From NCBI GenBank assembly GCA_003583745.1, contig QXPY01000011.1, forward strand, positions 165,151 through 229,150: 64,000 nt of DNA, read 5' to 3'. Source of the stretch: Rhodocyclales bacterium GT-UBC (lineage in GTDB: Bacteria; Pseudomonadota; Gammaproteobacteria; Burkholderiales; Rhodocyclaceae). Below the pieces are notes generated by a model that saw only the letters and a list, made by a program, of their open reading frames with translations, searched no databases and had not been told where the DNA came from. Both the position numbers and the translations under genes were made by a program. Below, piece by piece: positions 55,711 through 63,840 of this stretch; position 1 is the first letter of the stretch; every line of letters begins with the position of its first letter.

Positions 55711-56282
55711 TTACATCGCATAGCGTTCGCCGGGCGGCGCTGCTGGCGGCATTGATTGCCGCGCCGGGCTTGCAGGCGGCCGAAGTGGCCGGGGTTCGCA
55801 TCGACGAGATGCAGAACGTCGGCGGCAAGGAGCTGGTTCTCAACGGGGCCGGCTTGCGCAGCAAGCTGTTCATCAAGCTTTATGTCGGCGCCCTCTACGT
55901 CAGCCAGAAGTCGGCGGCGCCGGCGGCACTGATCGACAGCGCCGCACCGCGCCGCATGAGCCTGCGCCTGTTGCGCGACATCGGGGCCGATACCCTGCAT
56001 GGTGCGCTTGACGATGGCCTGGCCAACAACCACACGCCGGACGAGCTGAATGCCCTGAAACCCGCTGCTGATCAGTTCGCAGCGCTGATGAAGGGCTTCG
56101 GCAAGCTCAAGGAAGGTGATACCGTTGCCATCGATTTCTCCGCCGATGGCGTCAGCGTCAGCCTGAACGGGGAATCGCGCGGCAAGGTGGCCGGCCCGGC
56201 GTTTGCCCGGGCGCTGCTCAAGGTCTGGCTGGGTGACAAGCCGGCTGACGCCTCGCTGAAGAAGGCGCTGCTCGGCAGCTGA
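55707..56282 (+). CDS. Exported chalcone-isomerase-like protein
   Basis: 191 residues with signal peptide (to about LQA-AE, 24). The mature part, EVAGVRIDEMQNVGGKELVLNGAGLRSKLFIKLYVGALY and the later FAALMKGFGKLKEGDTVAIDF, is the bacterial chalcone-isomerase-like family (PF16036). Bacteria lack flavonoid synthesis, and non-catalytic plant members of the fold bind fatty acids. Translational overlap with the thioesterase-like gene and proximity to fadD support a lipid-related periplasmic role; this is inference. Confidence 0.85.
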   Translation: MITSHSVRRAALLAALIAAPGLQAAEVAGVRIDEMQNVGGKELVLNGAGLRSKLFIKLYVGALYVSQKSAAPAALIDSAAPRRMSLRLLRDIGADTLHGALDDGLANNHTPDELNALKPAADQFAALMKGFGKLKEGDTVAIDFSADGVSVSLNGESRGKVAGPAFARALLKVWLGDKPADASLKKALLGS

Positions 56283-56303
56283 CGCACCATGGAGGAGACG
56301 ACA

Positions 56304-57965
56304 ATGCAAAAAATCTGGCTAGAAAGCTATCCCAAGGGCGTCCCGGCCGAGATCAGCATCGACCATGTGCCGTCGCTGGTCGCGCTGTTCGAACGGGCCT
56401 GTTCGACCTATGCCCACAAGGTGGCCTACATCAGCATGGGGCGGACGATGACCTACGCCCAGCTCGATCAGGAAACCAAGGAATTCGCCGGCTGGCTGCA
56501 GTCGCGCGGCATAAAGAAGGGCGACCGCGTCGCGCTGATGATGCCGAACATGCTGCAGTACCCGGTGGCGCTGTTCGGTACCCTGCGGGCGGGTTGCGTC
56601 GTGGTCAATTGCAACCCGCTCTATACGCCGCGTGAACTGGAACATCAGTTGAAGGATTCCGGCGCCACGGCGATCGTCATCGTCGAGAACTTCGCCAACA
56701 CGCTGCAGCAGGTCATTGAACACACCGCCATCAAGCACGTCATCGTGACGCCGCTCGGCGAGCGCCTGGGCGCCCTCAAGGGCCGGCTGGTGAATTTCGT
56801 CGTGCGTCACGTCAAGCGCATGGTGCCGGCCTGGCATCTGCCCGGTTCGATCGGCTTCAAGGCGGCACTGCGCGCCGGCCGTCGGCACGGCACGCAGGAG
56901 GTCAAGCTCAATCACGACGACATCGCCTTCCTGCAATACACCGGCGGCACGACCGGCGTTTCCAAGGGGGCGATGCTCACCCATGGCAACATCAGCGCCA
57001 ACGTGATGCAGGCCTACAGCTGGATCAAGCCGGTGGTGCGGGAAGGGCAGGAATTCATCATCACCGCGCTGCCGCTTTATCACATCTTCGCGCTGACCGC
57101 GAACTGCCTGACCTTCCTGATGATCGGCGCCCGCAACCTGCTGATCGCCAACCCGCGCGACATCCCGAACTTCATCAAGGAGTGGGGCAAATACCCGGTG
57201 ACGGTGGTGACAGGCGTCAATACCTTGTTCAACGCGCTGCTCAATCATCCCGACTTCGCCAGGCTCGATTTCTCGACCATGAACGTCACGCTGGGCGGCG
57301 GCATGGCGGTGCAGGGGCCGGTCGCCGAGCGCTGGCTGCGCACCACGGGCGTGCCTCTGCTGCAGGCTTACGGCCTGACCGAGACCTCGCCGGCGGCGAC
57401 GATCAATCCGCTGGACATGCACGAATTCAACGGCGCCATCGGCCTGCCGATTTCCTCGACCGAGATTTCGATCCGCGACGATTACGGCAACGAAGTGCCG
57501 CAGGGCCAGGTCGGCGAAATCTGCATTCGCGGGCCGCAGGTCATGAAGGGTTACTGGCAGAAGCCGGAAGAAACCGAGAACGTCTTCTACCCCGGCCGTT
57601 TCCTGCGCACCGGCGATGTCGGCTACATGGACAAGAAAGGCTACGTTTTCCTGGTGGACCGCAAGAAGGACATGATCCTGGTCTCCGGCTTCAACGTTTA
57701 TCCCAACGAGGTCGAAGAGGCGGTGGCGATGCACCCCGGAGTTAGTGACGTGGCGGCAATCGGCGTACCTGACGAGCATTCCGGCGAGGCGGTCAAGATC
57801 TTCGTCGTCCGCAAGGATGCAAACGTTACCGAGCGCATGCTGATCGAGCATTGCCGCAGCCAGCTGACCGGCTACAAAGTCCCCAAACATGTCGAATTCC
57901 GTGACGACCTGCCGCGTACCAACGTCGGCAAGATCTTGCGCCGTGCCCTGAAGGAGGCAGCGTAA
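56304..57965 (+). CDS. fadD: Long-chain fatty-acid-CoA ligase
   Basis: 553 residues from ATG 56304, 6 bases after GGAGGA; an upstream in-frame ATG at 56289 overlaps that site. AMP-forming ligase with P-loop YTGGTTGVSKGAM (about 213), LPLYHIFALT, YGLTETSPAATIN and the C-terminal VDRKKDMILVSGFNVYPNEVE and KILRRALKE with the catalytic Lys. It activates fatty acids imported by FadL to acyl-CoA with ATP, the entry step of the pathway. Its last base overlaps the next gene's ATG. Confidence 0.94.
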   Translation: MQKIWLESYPKGVPAEISIDHVPSLVALFERACSTYAHKVAYISMGRTMTYAQLDQETKEFAGWLQSRGIKKGDRVALMMPNMLQYPVALFGTLRAGCVVVNCNPLYTPRELEHQLKDSGATAIVIVENFANTLQQVIEHTAIKHVIVTPLGERLGALKGRLVNFVVRHVKRMVPAWHLPGSIGFKAALRAGRRHGTQEVKLNHDDIAFLQYTGGTTGVSKGAMLTHGNISANVMQAYSWIKPVVREGQEFIITALPLYHIFALTANCLTFLMIGARNLLIANPRDIPNFIKEWGKYPVTVVTGVNTLFNALLNHPDFARLDFSTMNVTLGGGMAVQGPVAERWLRTTGVPLLQAYGLTETSPAATINPLDMHEFNGAIGLPISSTEISIRDDYGNEVPQGQVGEICIRGPQVMKGYWQKPEETENVFYPGRFLRTGDVGYMDKKGYVFLVDRKKDMILVSGFNVYPNEVEEAVAMHPGVSDVAAIGVPDEHSGEAVKIFVVRKDANVTERMLIEHCRSQLTGYKVPKHVEFRDDLPRTNVGKILRRALKEAA

Positions 57966-58912
57966 TGCCCATTCCCGCTTCACTTGCCAAGAACCTCTCG
58001 CTGCCGGTGATCTGCGCGCCGATGTTCATCGTCTCCAACCCCGACCTGGTGATCGCCCAGTGCAAGGCCGGCGTCATCGGCTCCTTCCCGGCGCTCAATG
58101 CCCGGCCGAAGGAAGTGCTCGACGACTGGCTGTTCCGCATCAAGCGCGAGCTGGCCGCCGACCCGAAGGCGGCGCCGTTCGCGGTGAACCAGATCATCCA
58201 CCCCTCGAACGAGCGGCTGGAGCACGACATGGCCCTGTGCGTGAAGCACGAGGTGCCCTTGATCATCACCAGCCTGTCGGCGCCGACCCAGATCGTGCCG
58301 CACGTGCATGCCTATGGCGGCAAGGTCTTCCATGACGTGATCAGCGTCCGCCATGCCCAGAAGGCGCTCGAAGCCGGGGTCGATGGTCTGATCCTGGTCT
58401 GCGCCGGGGCCGGTGGTCACGCCGGTACGCTCAGCCCGTTTGCGCTGGTCGGCGAGATCCGCAAGTTCTTCGACGGTCCGATTGCCCTTTCCGGTTCGAT
58501 CAGCAACGGCAGCGCCATCCTGGCTGCCCAGGCCATGGGGGCGGATTTCGCCTACATGGGGACGCGCTTCATCGCCACGCCGGAAGCCAACGCGGCCGAA
58601 GGTTACAAGCAGGCCATTCTCGATTCGGCCGCCGCGGACGTGGTCTACACGCCGTATTTCACCGGCGTGCATGGCAATTACCTGAAGAAGAGCATCGAAG
58701 CGGCCGGCCTCGATCCGGCCAACCTGCCGGAGCGCGACAAGACGGCGATGAACTTCGGTGGCAGCACCGCCGCCAAGGCCTGGAAGGACATCTGGGGGGC
58801 CGGGCAGGGTGTCGGCACGATTGGCGAAGTGCTGCCGACGGCCGAACTGGTCGCCCGCCTGCAAGAGGAATACCGCAGCGCCAAGGCTGCGCTCGGCAAC
58901 ACCCCGTTCTGA
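57965..58912 (+). CDS. Nitronate monooxygenase-family flavoprotein
   Basis: 315 residues. TIM-barrel FMN protein of the 2-nitropropane dioxygenase/nitronate monooxygenase family: LPVICAPMFIVSNPDLVIAQC, AGAGGHAGTLSPFALVGEI (about 147), PIALSGSISNG and ADFAYMGTRFIATPEA. Characterised members oxidise nitronates; related proteins include flavin enoyl reductases. In this fatty-acid operon it may instead act on an acyl or enoyl substrate. Start overlaps the fadD stop by one base. Confidence 0.88.
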   Translation: MPIPASLAKNLSLPVICAPMFIVSNPDLVIAQCKAGVIGSFPALNARPKEVLDDWLFRIKRELAADPKAAPFAVNQIIHPSNERLEHDMALCVKHEVPLIITSLSAPTQIVPHVHAYGGKVFHDVISVRHAQKALEAGVDGLILVCAGAGGHAGTLSPFALVGEIRKFFDGPIALSGSISNGSAILAAQAMGADFAYMGTRFIATPEANAAEGYKQAILDSAAADVVYTPYFTGVHGNYLKKSIEAAGLDPANLPERDKTAMNFGGSTAAKAWKDIWGAGQGVGTIGEVLPTAELVARLQEEYRSAKAALGNTPF

Positions 58913-58977
58913 TCCGCAATACGCCGCCGCTGCCCCGGCAGTGGTGAGCCATCAACCAAAAATACAAGGAGACAAAA

Positions 58978-60771
58978 ATGAGCGACTACCGTGCGCCCGT
59001 CAAAGACATGCGTTTCGTCATGGATGAACTGGCCGGCTTCAAGGCGCTGAGCCAGATTCCCGGTTACGAGGAAGCAACGCCGGACCTGGCCGATGCCATT
59101 CTCGAAGAAGCGGCCAAATTCACCGGCGAAGTGCTGGCCCCGCTCAATCGCGTGGGCGACAAGGAGGGCTGCAAGCTGACGCCGAACGGCGTCACCACCC
59201 CGACTGGCTGGAAGGAGGCCTATACCGCCTTCCGCGAAGCCGGCTGGAATGGCATCACCTCACCGGCCGATTTCGGCGGCCAGGGCTTGCCAGACACGCT
59301 GGGCATCGCCGTCAAGGAAATGGTCTGCTCGGCCAACCTGTCCTTCTCGCTCGGCCCCTTGCTCACCACCGGCGCCGTCGAAGCGCTGCTGACCTGCGCC
59401 AGCGATGAATTGAAGGCGATCTACCTGGAAAAGATGGTGACCGGCGAATGGACCGGCACGATGAACCTGACCGAACCGCAGGCCGGTTCCGACCTGGCGC
59501 TGATCCGCTCGCGCGCCGAGCCGCAGGCCGACGGCAGCTACCGCGTTTTCGGGCAGAAGATCTTCATCACCTATGGCGACCACGACATGACCGAGAACAT
59601 CGTGCATCTCGTACTGGCCCGTCTGCCGGATGCGCCGGCCGGGGTGAAGGGTATTTCGATGTTCCTGGTGCCGAAGTTCCTGGTCAATGCCGACGGTTCG
59701 CTGGGGGCGCGCAACGATGCCCACTGCGTTTCGATCGAGCACAAGCTCGGCATCCATGCCAGCCCGACCTGCGTCATGGCCTACGGTGACAACGGCGGGG
59801 CGGTCGGCTACCTGCTCGGCGAAGCCAATCGCGGTCTGGAATACATGTTCATCATGATGAACGAGGCCCGTCTCGGCGTCGGCCTGCAAGGCATCGCGCT
59901 GGGCGAGCGCGCCTACCAGCAGGCCCTGGGCTATGCCCGCGAACGCAAGCAGGGGCGCGATGCGCTGACCGGCGAGGCACTGGTCACCATCGACAAGCAT
60001 CCGGACATCCGCCGCATGCTGATGCTGATGAAGTCGCGCGTTGAAGCATGTCGCGCCCTGGCCTACTACACCTCCGGCCTGCTCGACCGCGCCCACGCGG
60101 TGAGCGATCCGGAAGAGAAGAAGCGCAACCTCTACCTCGCCGAATTCATGATTCCCATCGTCAAGGGCGGCGGGACGGAGATGGGCATTGAAGTCACCTC
60201 GCTCGGCGTCCAGATCTACGGCGGCATGGGCTTTATCGAAGAAACCGGCGCCGCCCAGCACTGGCGCGATTCGCGCATCACCACCATCTACGAAGGCACC
60301 ACCGGCATCCAGGCCAACGACCTGCTGTTCCGCAAGCTGATGCGCGACCAGGGCGCCACCGCCAAGCTGGTTTTCGCCGAGGTGTATGCCACCGCCAAGG
60401 CGCTCGGCGCTTCCGGCAAGCCGGAGTTGCAGGTCATCGGTGCCCGTCTCGGTGTCGCCCTCAAGGCCTGGACGGAGGCCACCGAATGGCTGGCGGCCAA
60501 TGCCAAGACCGGGCTTTCCGGCGTGCTCACCGCCGCCGTACCTTATCTGCACCTGGCCGTTACCGTGTGCGGCGGCTGGTTCATGGGCAAGGCCGCGCTG
60601 GCCGCCGCCGGCTATCTGGACAAGGGCGAGGGCGACCAGGCCTTCTACCGCGCCAAGATCGTCACGGCGCGCTTCTACGCCGACCAGATGCTGCCGCAAG
60701 CCGCTGCCTATGCCGAAACCGTCAAGGCCGGCGATGCCGCCCTGGCCGGAGTGGGTGACGAGGTTTTCTAA
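58978..60771 (+). CDS. Acyl-CoA dehydrogenase with C-terminal extension
   Basis: 597 residues, the FadE-unrelated soluble class with an extra C-terminal domain (DmdC-like). Markers: FREAGWNGITSPADFGGQGLP, MNLTEPQAGSDLALIRS and TTIYEGTTGIQANDL with the catalytic Glu at about 437. FAD-dependent, reduces electron-transfer flavoprotein while oxidising acyl-CoA. The window thus has two acyl-CoA dehydrogenases, probably of different chain-length range. AAGGAG lies 7 bases before ATG. Confidence 0.93.
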   Translation: MSDYRAPVKDMRFVMDELAGFKALSQIPGYEEATPDLADAILEEAAKFTGEVLAPLNRVGDKEGCKLTPNGVTTPTGWKEAYTAFREAGWNGITSPADFGGQGLPDTLGIAVKEMVCSANLSFSLGPLLTTGAVEALLTCASDELKAIYLEKMVTGEWTGTMNLTEPQAGSDLALIRSRAEPQADGSYRVFGQKIFITYGDHDMTENIVHLVLARLPDAPAGVKGISMFLVPKFLVNADGSLGARNDAHCVSIEHKLGIHASPTCVMAYGDNGGAVGYLLGEANRGLEYMFIMMNEARLGVGLQGIALGERAYQQALGYARERKQGRDALTGEALVTIDKHPDIRRMLMLMKSRVEACRALAYYTSGLLDRAHAVSDPEEKKRNLYLAEFMIPIVKGGGTEMGIEVTSLGVQIYGGMGFIEETGAAQHWRDSRITTIYEGTTGIQANDLLFRKLMRDQGATAKLVFAEVYATAKALGASGKPELQVIGARLGVALKAWTEATEWLAANAKTGLSGVLTAAVPYLHLAVTVCGGWFMGKAALAAAGYLDKGEGDQAFYRAKIVTARFYADQMLPQAAAYAETVKAGDAALAGVGDEVF

Positions 60772-60827
60772 CCGCTCAGATGGCCGGCAGGCGGGGCCGG
60801 CCAATCATTTTTCGAGGAGGAGGGCGC

Positions 60828-61184
60828 ATGACGCTGTTTGCCGATCTGGCTGTCGGGCTGATTGCCTTGTTGCACGTCTACATCCTGGTGCTCGAAATGT
60901 TCCTCTGGGACAAGCCGGCCGGGCTGCGCGCCTTTGCCCAGACGGCGGAACGAGCCGCCGCCACCAAGGTGCTGGCGGCCAACCAGGGCTTGTATAACGG
61001 CTTTCTCGCCGCCGGCCTGTTCTGGGGGCTGAGCCAGGGTGCGGCAGGCACCTCGGTGAAAGTGTTCTTTCTGGCCTGCGTGCTGGTTGCCGGCGTGTAC
61101 GGCGGGCTGAGTGCCAGCCGCAAGATCATCTTCATCCAGGCATTGCCGGCGGCGCTGGCATTGCTGTTGATCGGCCTGGCCTGA
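60828..61184 (+). CDS. DUF1304 small membrane protein
   Basis: 118 residues with four hydrophobic helices. DUF1304 hallmarks: LIALLHVYILVLEMFLWDKP, VLAANQGLYNGFLAAGLFWGL and ASRKIIFIQALPA. ATG 60828 follows a strong AGGAGGAGG site. Function of the family is unknown; it is the last gene of the beta-oxidation operon before the integron. Confidence 0.85.
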   Translation: MTLFADLAVGLIALLHVYILVLEMFLWDKPAGLRAFAQTAERAAATKVLAANQGLYNGFLAAGLFWGLSQGAAGTSVKVFFLACVLVAGVYGGLSASRKIIFIQALPAALALLLIGLA

Positions 61185-61203
61185 ACCTGCCGGGCGGGCC
61201 GCT

Positions 61204-62187
61204 TCAGATCGCATCCAGCGGCGAGGTGACGCCCCGGCCGCCTTTGTTGAGCACATGGGTGTAGATCATCGTCGTTGCCACATCGGCATGGCCCAGCAAC
61301 TCCTGAACGGTGCGGATGTCGTAGCCGGATTGCAGCAAGTGAGTGGCAAAAGAATGACGGAACGTATGCGGCGTCGCCGGTTTGCTCAGCCCGCCGGCCT
61401 GTACCGCTTTCTTGACGGCACGCTGCAATGTTTTTTCGTCGATATGGTGGCGCCGCTCGGCATTACTGCGCGGATCAATTGAAAAGCCTGCCGCCGGAAA
61501 AACGTACTGCCAAGCCCATTCGGTCGCGGCGTTGGGATATTTGCGATCCAGTGCATCCGGCATATAAACCGCCGCTTTACCTCGGCTTTTATCGTCCTCG
61601 AAGAGTTTTCGTCGCCAGCGCAAGTGATCCTGCAAGGGCTGAAGCAGGCTCTGGGGCAGCATGGTTACCCGATCCTTGGCGCCCTTGCCATCGCGCACCA
61701 CGATTTCAGCCCGCTCGAAATCAACATCCTTGACGCGCAAGCGTACGCACTCCATCAAACGCATGCCGGTGCCGTAAAGCAGGCGAGCCATCAAGCCGTG
61801 CAAGCCCTGCATGCGGTCCAGCACGCCACTGACTTCCAGTCGTGTCAAAACAACCGGGAGGCGCTGCGGGCGCTTGGCGCGGACGATGCCATCCAGCCAG
61901 GGCAGGTTGATGCCGAGAACCTCGCGATAGAGAAACAGCAGGGCAGAAAGCGCCTGGTTCTGAGTCGAAGCCGCGACGCTACCCTCGACAGCCAGATGAG
62001 TCAGGAATGCTTCGATCTCCGTCGCCCCCATTTCCTTTGGGTGACGTTTGTCATGGAACAGGATGAAACGCCGTATCCATTGCAGATATTGTGTTTCAGT
62101 CCGAATGCTGTAATGCTTGACGCGGAGCCTGTCTCTGACTTGATCAAGCAATTTCGGAGGCGGTGCAATTTTCGAGACACCAGTCAT
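61204..62187 (-). CDS. intI: Integron integrase (tyrosine recombinase)
   Basis: 327 residues from ATG 62187, chosen for length and GGAG 9 bases upstream; in-frame extension to 62277 lacks family similarity. Tyrosine-recombinase residues: Arg in [13 protein letters not shown] (about 138), HTFRHSF (about 276), LGHADV and the nucleophile Tyr in [11 protein letters not shown] (about 308). The insert [18 protein letters not shown] at about 215-235 is the extra patch that distinguishes IntI from XerC/D. IntI inserts and excises cassettes at attI and attC. It faces away from the cassette array, as in other integrons. Confidence 0.94.
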   Translation of the reverse strand: MTGVSKIAPPPKLLDQVRDRLRVKHYSIRTETQYLQWIRRFILFHDKRHPKEMGATEIEAFLTHLAVEGSVAASTQNQALSALLFLYREVLGINLPWLDGIVRAKRPQRLPVVLTRLEVSGVLDRMQGLHGLMARLLYGTGMRLMECVRLRVKDVDFERAEIVVRDGKGAKDRVTMLPQSLLQPLQDHLRWRRKLFEDDKSRGKAAVYMPDALDRKYPNAATEWAWQYVFPAAGFSIDPRSNAERRHHIDEKTLQRAVKKAVQAGGLSKPATPHTFRHSFATHLLQSGYDIRTVQELLGHADVATTMIYTHVLNKGGRGVTSPLDAI

Positions 62188-62250
62188 TTCGCTTTTCTCC
62201 AAAGTCAGAAGAATCATGATCCTATCAGCATATTTATTGTTATATACCCC

Positions 62251-62299
62251 ACACCTGCAGGAAGTAGACACCTGCATAGGTGTCTACTGAACGTTGGGC
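62251..62299 (+). other. attI recombination site region
   Basis: Core site GTTGGGC at 62293-62299, cutting between G and TT. Upstream are a direct repeat ACACCTGCA (62251-62259 and 62268-62276), suitable as accessory integrase sites, and a perfect 10-bp inverted repeat GTAGACACCT-GCAT-AGGTGTCTAC (62264-62287) ending 5 bases before the core. Confidence 0.75.
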
Positions 62300-62308
62300 A
62301 TCAGAAAA

Positions 62309-62620
62309 ATGACTCGTGGTCTGTATATGCAACTCAAACCAGTGTCGCGGTCACAAAAAAGTCTAGTGTTTCAGGTATTGGCGGCTGGCTGGAATGGTGA
62401 TAACTCTGAGATGGTTGAGGTGGGTACGCTGACAATAGACATTTATCGGCAAGTCGCGACCTTTTCGACCGCAGGTCCTTGGCAACGAGAAATAATTGCG
62501 GAGCCCTTTACAGACCGCCCGCTGGCAAATATTACATCTGACGGAATATGGACCCGTTGGCTTCTTGAGCTTGGAGCCAAGGCCCTTGCAGGTTCCAGTA
62601 CCCTTATGAGGTTTGTCTAA
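62309..62620 (+). CDS. Cassette 1 protein, unknown
   Basis: 103 residues from ATG 62309 (a TTG at the cassette edge, 62294, is in frame). Single-gene cassette between attI and attC1. Soluble, with QLKPVSRSQKSLVFQVLAAG, a Trp-rich WQREIIAEPF and a GIWTRWLLELGAKAL helix. No recognised family, signal peptide or membrane segment. It may be read from a promoter in the integrase region, being first in the array. Confidence 0.7.
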   Translation: MTRGLYMQLKPVSRSQKSLVFQVLAAGWNGDNSEMVEVGTLTIDIYRQVATFSTAGPWQREIIAEPFTDRPLANITSDGIWTRWLLELGAKALAGSSTLMRFV

Positions 62621-62624
62621 TGCT

Positions 62625-62696
62625 GCCCAACATCCCGCTCCAGCCGACCGCCAAAAAGCTGCGCTTTTTGCCGTCGGCTGAGCTAGCACGTTGGGC
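62625..62696 (+). other. attC1 recombination site
   Basis: 72 bases from R'' GCCCAAC (62625-62631) to R' GTTGGGC (62690-62696). The interior is a strong imperfect hairpin, CAGCCGAC...CAAAAAGC-TGC-GCTTTTTG...GTCGGCTG, the stem that integrase recognises on the folded bottom strand. Differs from attC2 in only a few bases. Confidence 0.93.
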
Positions 62697-62702
62697 GTCT
62701 TG

Positions 62703-63056
62703 ATGACCCCCCCCAGTCCTACAGTCGTCTATGAGCGTGATGGCTGCTCAGTAGTAGCTGTCCGCGGCCAGTCAAAGCCATCTCTCGTGTTGACCGTAGA
62801 GGTTGCGGAGCAACTATGCCTGTTGCTTAGTCCGGCGTATGACGCTGCATATTCGCTTCCGCCAAGCAAAAAATCCGAGCCAATTCGCCAACTCTGTTCG
62901 GTACTACAAGGAGTCCTGGCTAATTTCGGTAGGGGCATGATCGAGTGGGAGGCAGGGCTTCCGCTTGAGCCGGCCCAAAAAGCCGCAGCAATGGAGGTGC
63001 TTGCTGCATTTCAGGCACTTGAGTGCTTGCAAGGCAATGGCCCGAGCAATGCATAA
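62703..63056 (+). CDS. Cassette 2 protein, unknown
   Basis: 117 residues from ATG 62703, 7 bases inside the cassette. Soluble; beta-rich start TVVYERDGCSVVAVRGQ, then two amphipathic helices (VEVAEQLCLLLSPAYDAAY and PIRQLCSVLQGVLANFG). No family recognised. No ribosome site beyond the cassette boundary is evident, as is common for cassette genes. Confidence 0.68.
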   Translation: MTPPSPTVVYERDGCSVVAVRGQSKPSLVLTVEVAEQLCLLLSPAYDAAYSLPPSKKSEPIRQLCSVLQGVLANFGRGMIEWEAGLPLEPAQKAAAMEVLAAFQALECLQGNGPSNA

Positions 63057-63062
63057 CACGCC

Positions 63063-63134
63063 GCCCAACAATCCGCTCCAGCCGACCGTCAAAAAGCTGC
63101 GCTTTTTGCCGTCGGCTGAGCTTCCACGTTGGGC
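63063..63134 (+). other. attC2 recombination site
   Basis: 72 bases from GCCCAAC (63063-63069) to GTTGGGC (63128-63134) with the same CAAAAAGC-TGC-GCTTTTTG stem as attC1. The near identity of attC1 and attC2 is typical of a chromosomal integron with a species-specific attC type. Confidence 0.93.
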
Positions 63135-63140
63135 CTCATC

Positions 63141-63434
63141 ATGAATGCTGCTTGGGGTTTAGCAATAGCTGTAATTGTTGGTGCAGTTCTAGCGCTCGGT
63201 TCGTTTGTTGCCTCGCTCTCAAGTTGGGGGCAATCTGCTGTTCGCTTTTTTCTTCCCCTCTGCTGGGTAGCAGCAACTTCAGCAGCCTTAGTGTTGGTTC
63301 TTTCGGTCCTAATCAGCCCTGTGTTTGTGGGCGTTGGTGACTACGTTTTAATGCTTGGCGTTCCTGTTGCCGCTTTCAGTGTCAGCGTTAGCGCCGTTCG
63401 TCGCTTCAATCGAAATCGCAATGCCAATTCATAG
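63141..63434 (+). CDS. Cassette 3 small membrane protein
   Basis: 97 residues from ATG 63141. Three hydrophobic helices: WGLAIAVIVGAVLALGSFVA, FFLPLCWVAATSAALVLVLS and VLMLGVPVAAFSVSVSAV, with a basic tail RRFNRNRNANS. No family recognised. Membrane proteins are common among integron cassette genes; function unknown. Confidence 0.68.
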   Translation: MNAAWGLAIAVIVGAVLALGSFVASLSSWGQSAVRFFLPLCWVAATSAALVLVLSVLISPVFVGVGDYVLMLGVPVAAFSVSVSAVRRFNRNRNANS

Positions 63435-63443
63435 GCTCATGCG

Positions 63444-63539
63444 GCCCAACCCGTCAGTCGAAGGGACAGCCCATCGGCTGCGCCGCTGGGTGCCCTCCGC
63501 GCTTCGCGCTCCGGCTGCCCCTCACTTTCAACGTTAGCC
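63444..63539 (+). other. attC3 recombination site, different type
   Basis: 96 bases from R'' GCCCAAC (63444-63450) to R' GTTAGCC (63533-63539). The stem differs from attC1/2 (CCGCGCTTCGCGC inner hairpin). R'' matches cassette 3's own leading TTGGGC, while the R' TTAGCC belongs to cassette 4, as expected because crossover occurs after the G. Confidence 0.82.
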
Positions 63540-63543
63540 ACAA

Positions 63544-63840
63544 ATGATCGCCATCGAAATCCGCCATAACGGAGAACTGAAAGCCACATGCGGGGCTGAG
63601 GTATTTCAACAACTCACCGCAATGTTTTTTGTCACGCGAACTGATACGCCTGTTCCCGAATGCGAAGTTGAATGTATGGGTCTTTGCCCAAGGGATAACG
63701 AGACAGAAGAGGTTCTGCGCTGGGTAAAGAAACGGGTTGAGATTGGCGACGAAGTGTCATTCAAGGTTGTACACGTCAAATCAGCCCAAGAACCCTTTGA
63801 TAGCCAAATCATTCCCAAAACAGGTGGGCAGCGTGGCTAA
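63544..63840 (+). CDS. Cassette 4 protein, unknown
   Basis: 98 residues from ATG 63544, 5 bases after the core site. Small soluble protein; IAIEIRHNGELKATCGAEVFQQL, then VPECEVECMGLCPRDNETEE, a Cys-rich patch, and VEIGDEVSFKVVHV. No family recognised. The TAA stop lies inside the next R'' box GGCTAAC (63835-63841). Confidence 0.68.
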   Translation: MIAIEIRHNGELKATCGAEVFQQLTAMFFVTRTDTPVPECEVECMGLCPRDNETEEVLRWVKKRVEIGDEVSFKVVHVKSAQEPFDSQIIPKTGGQRG

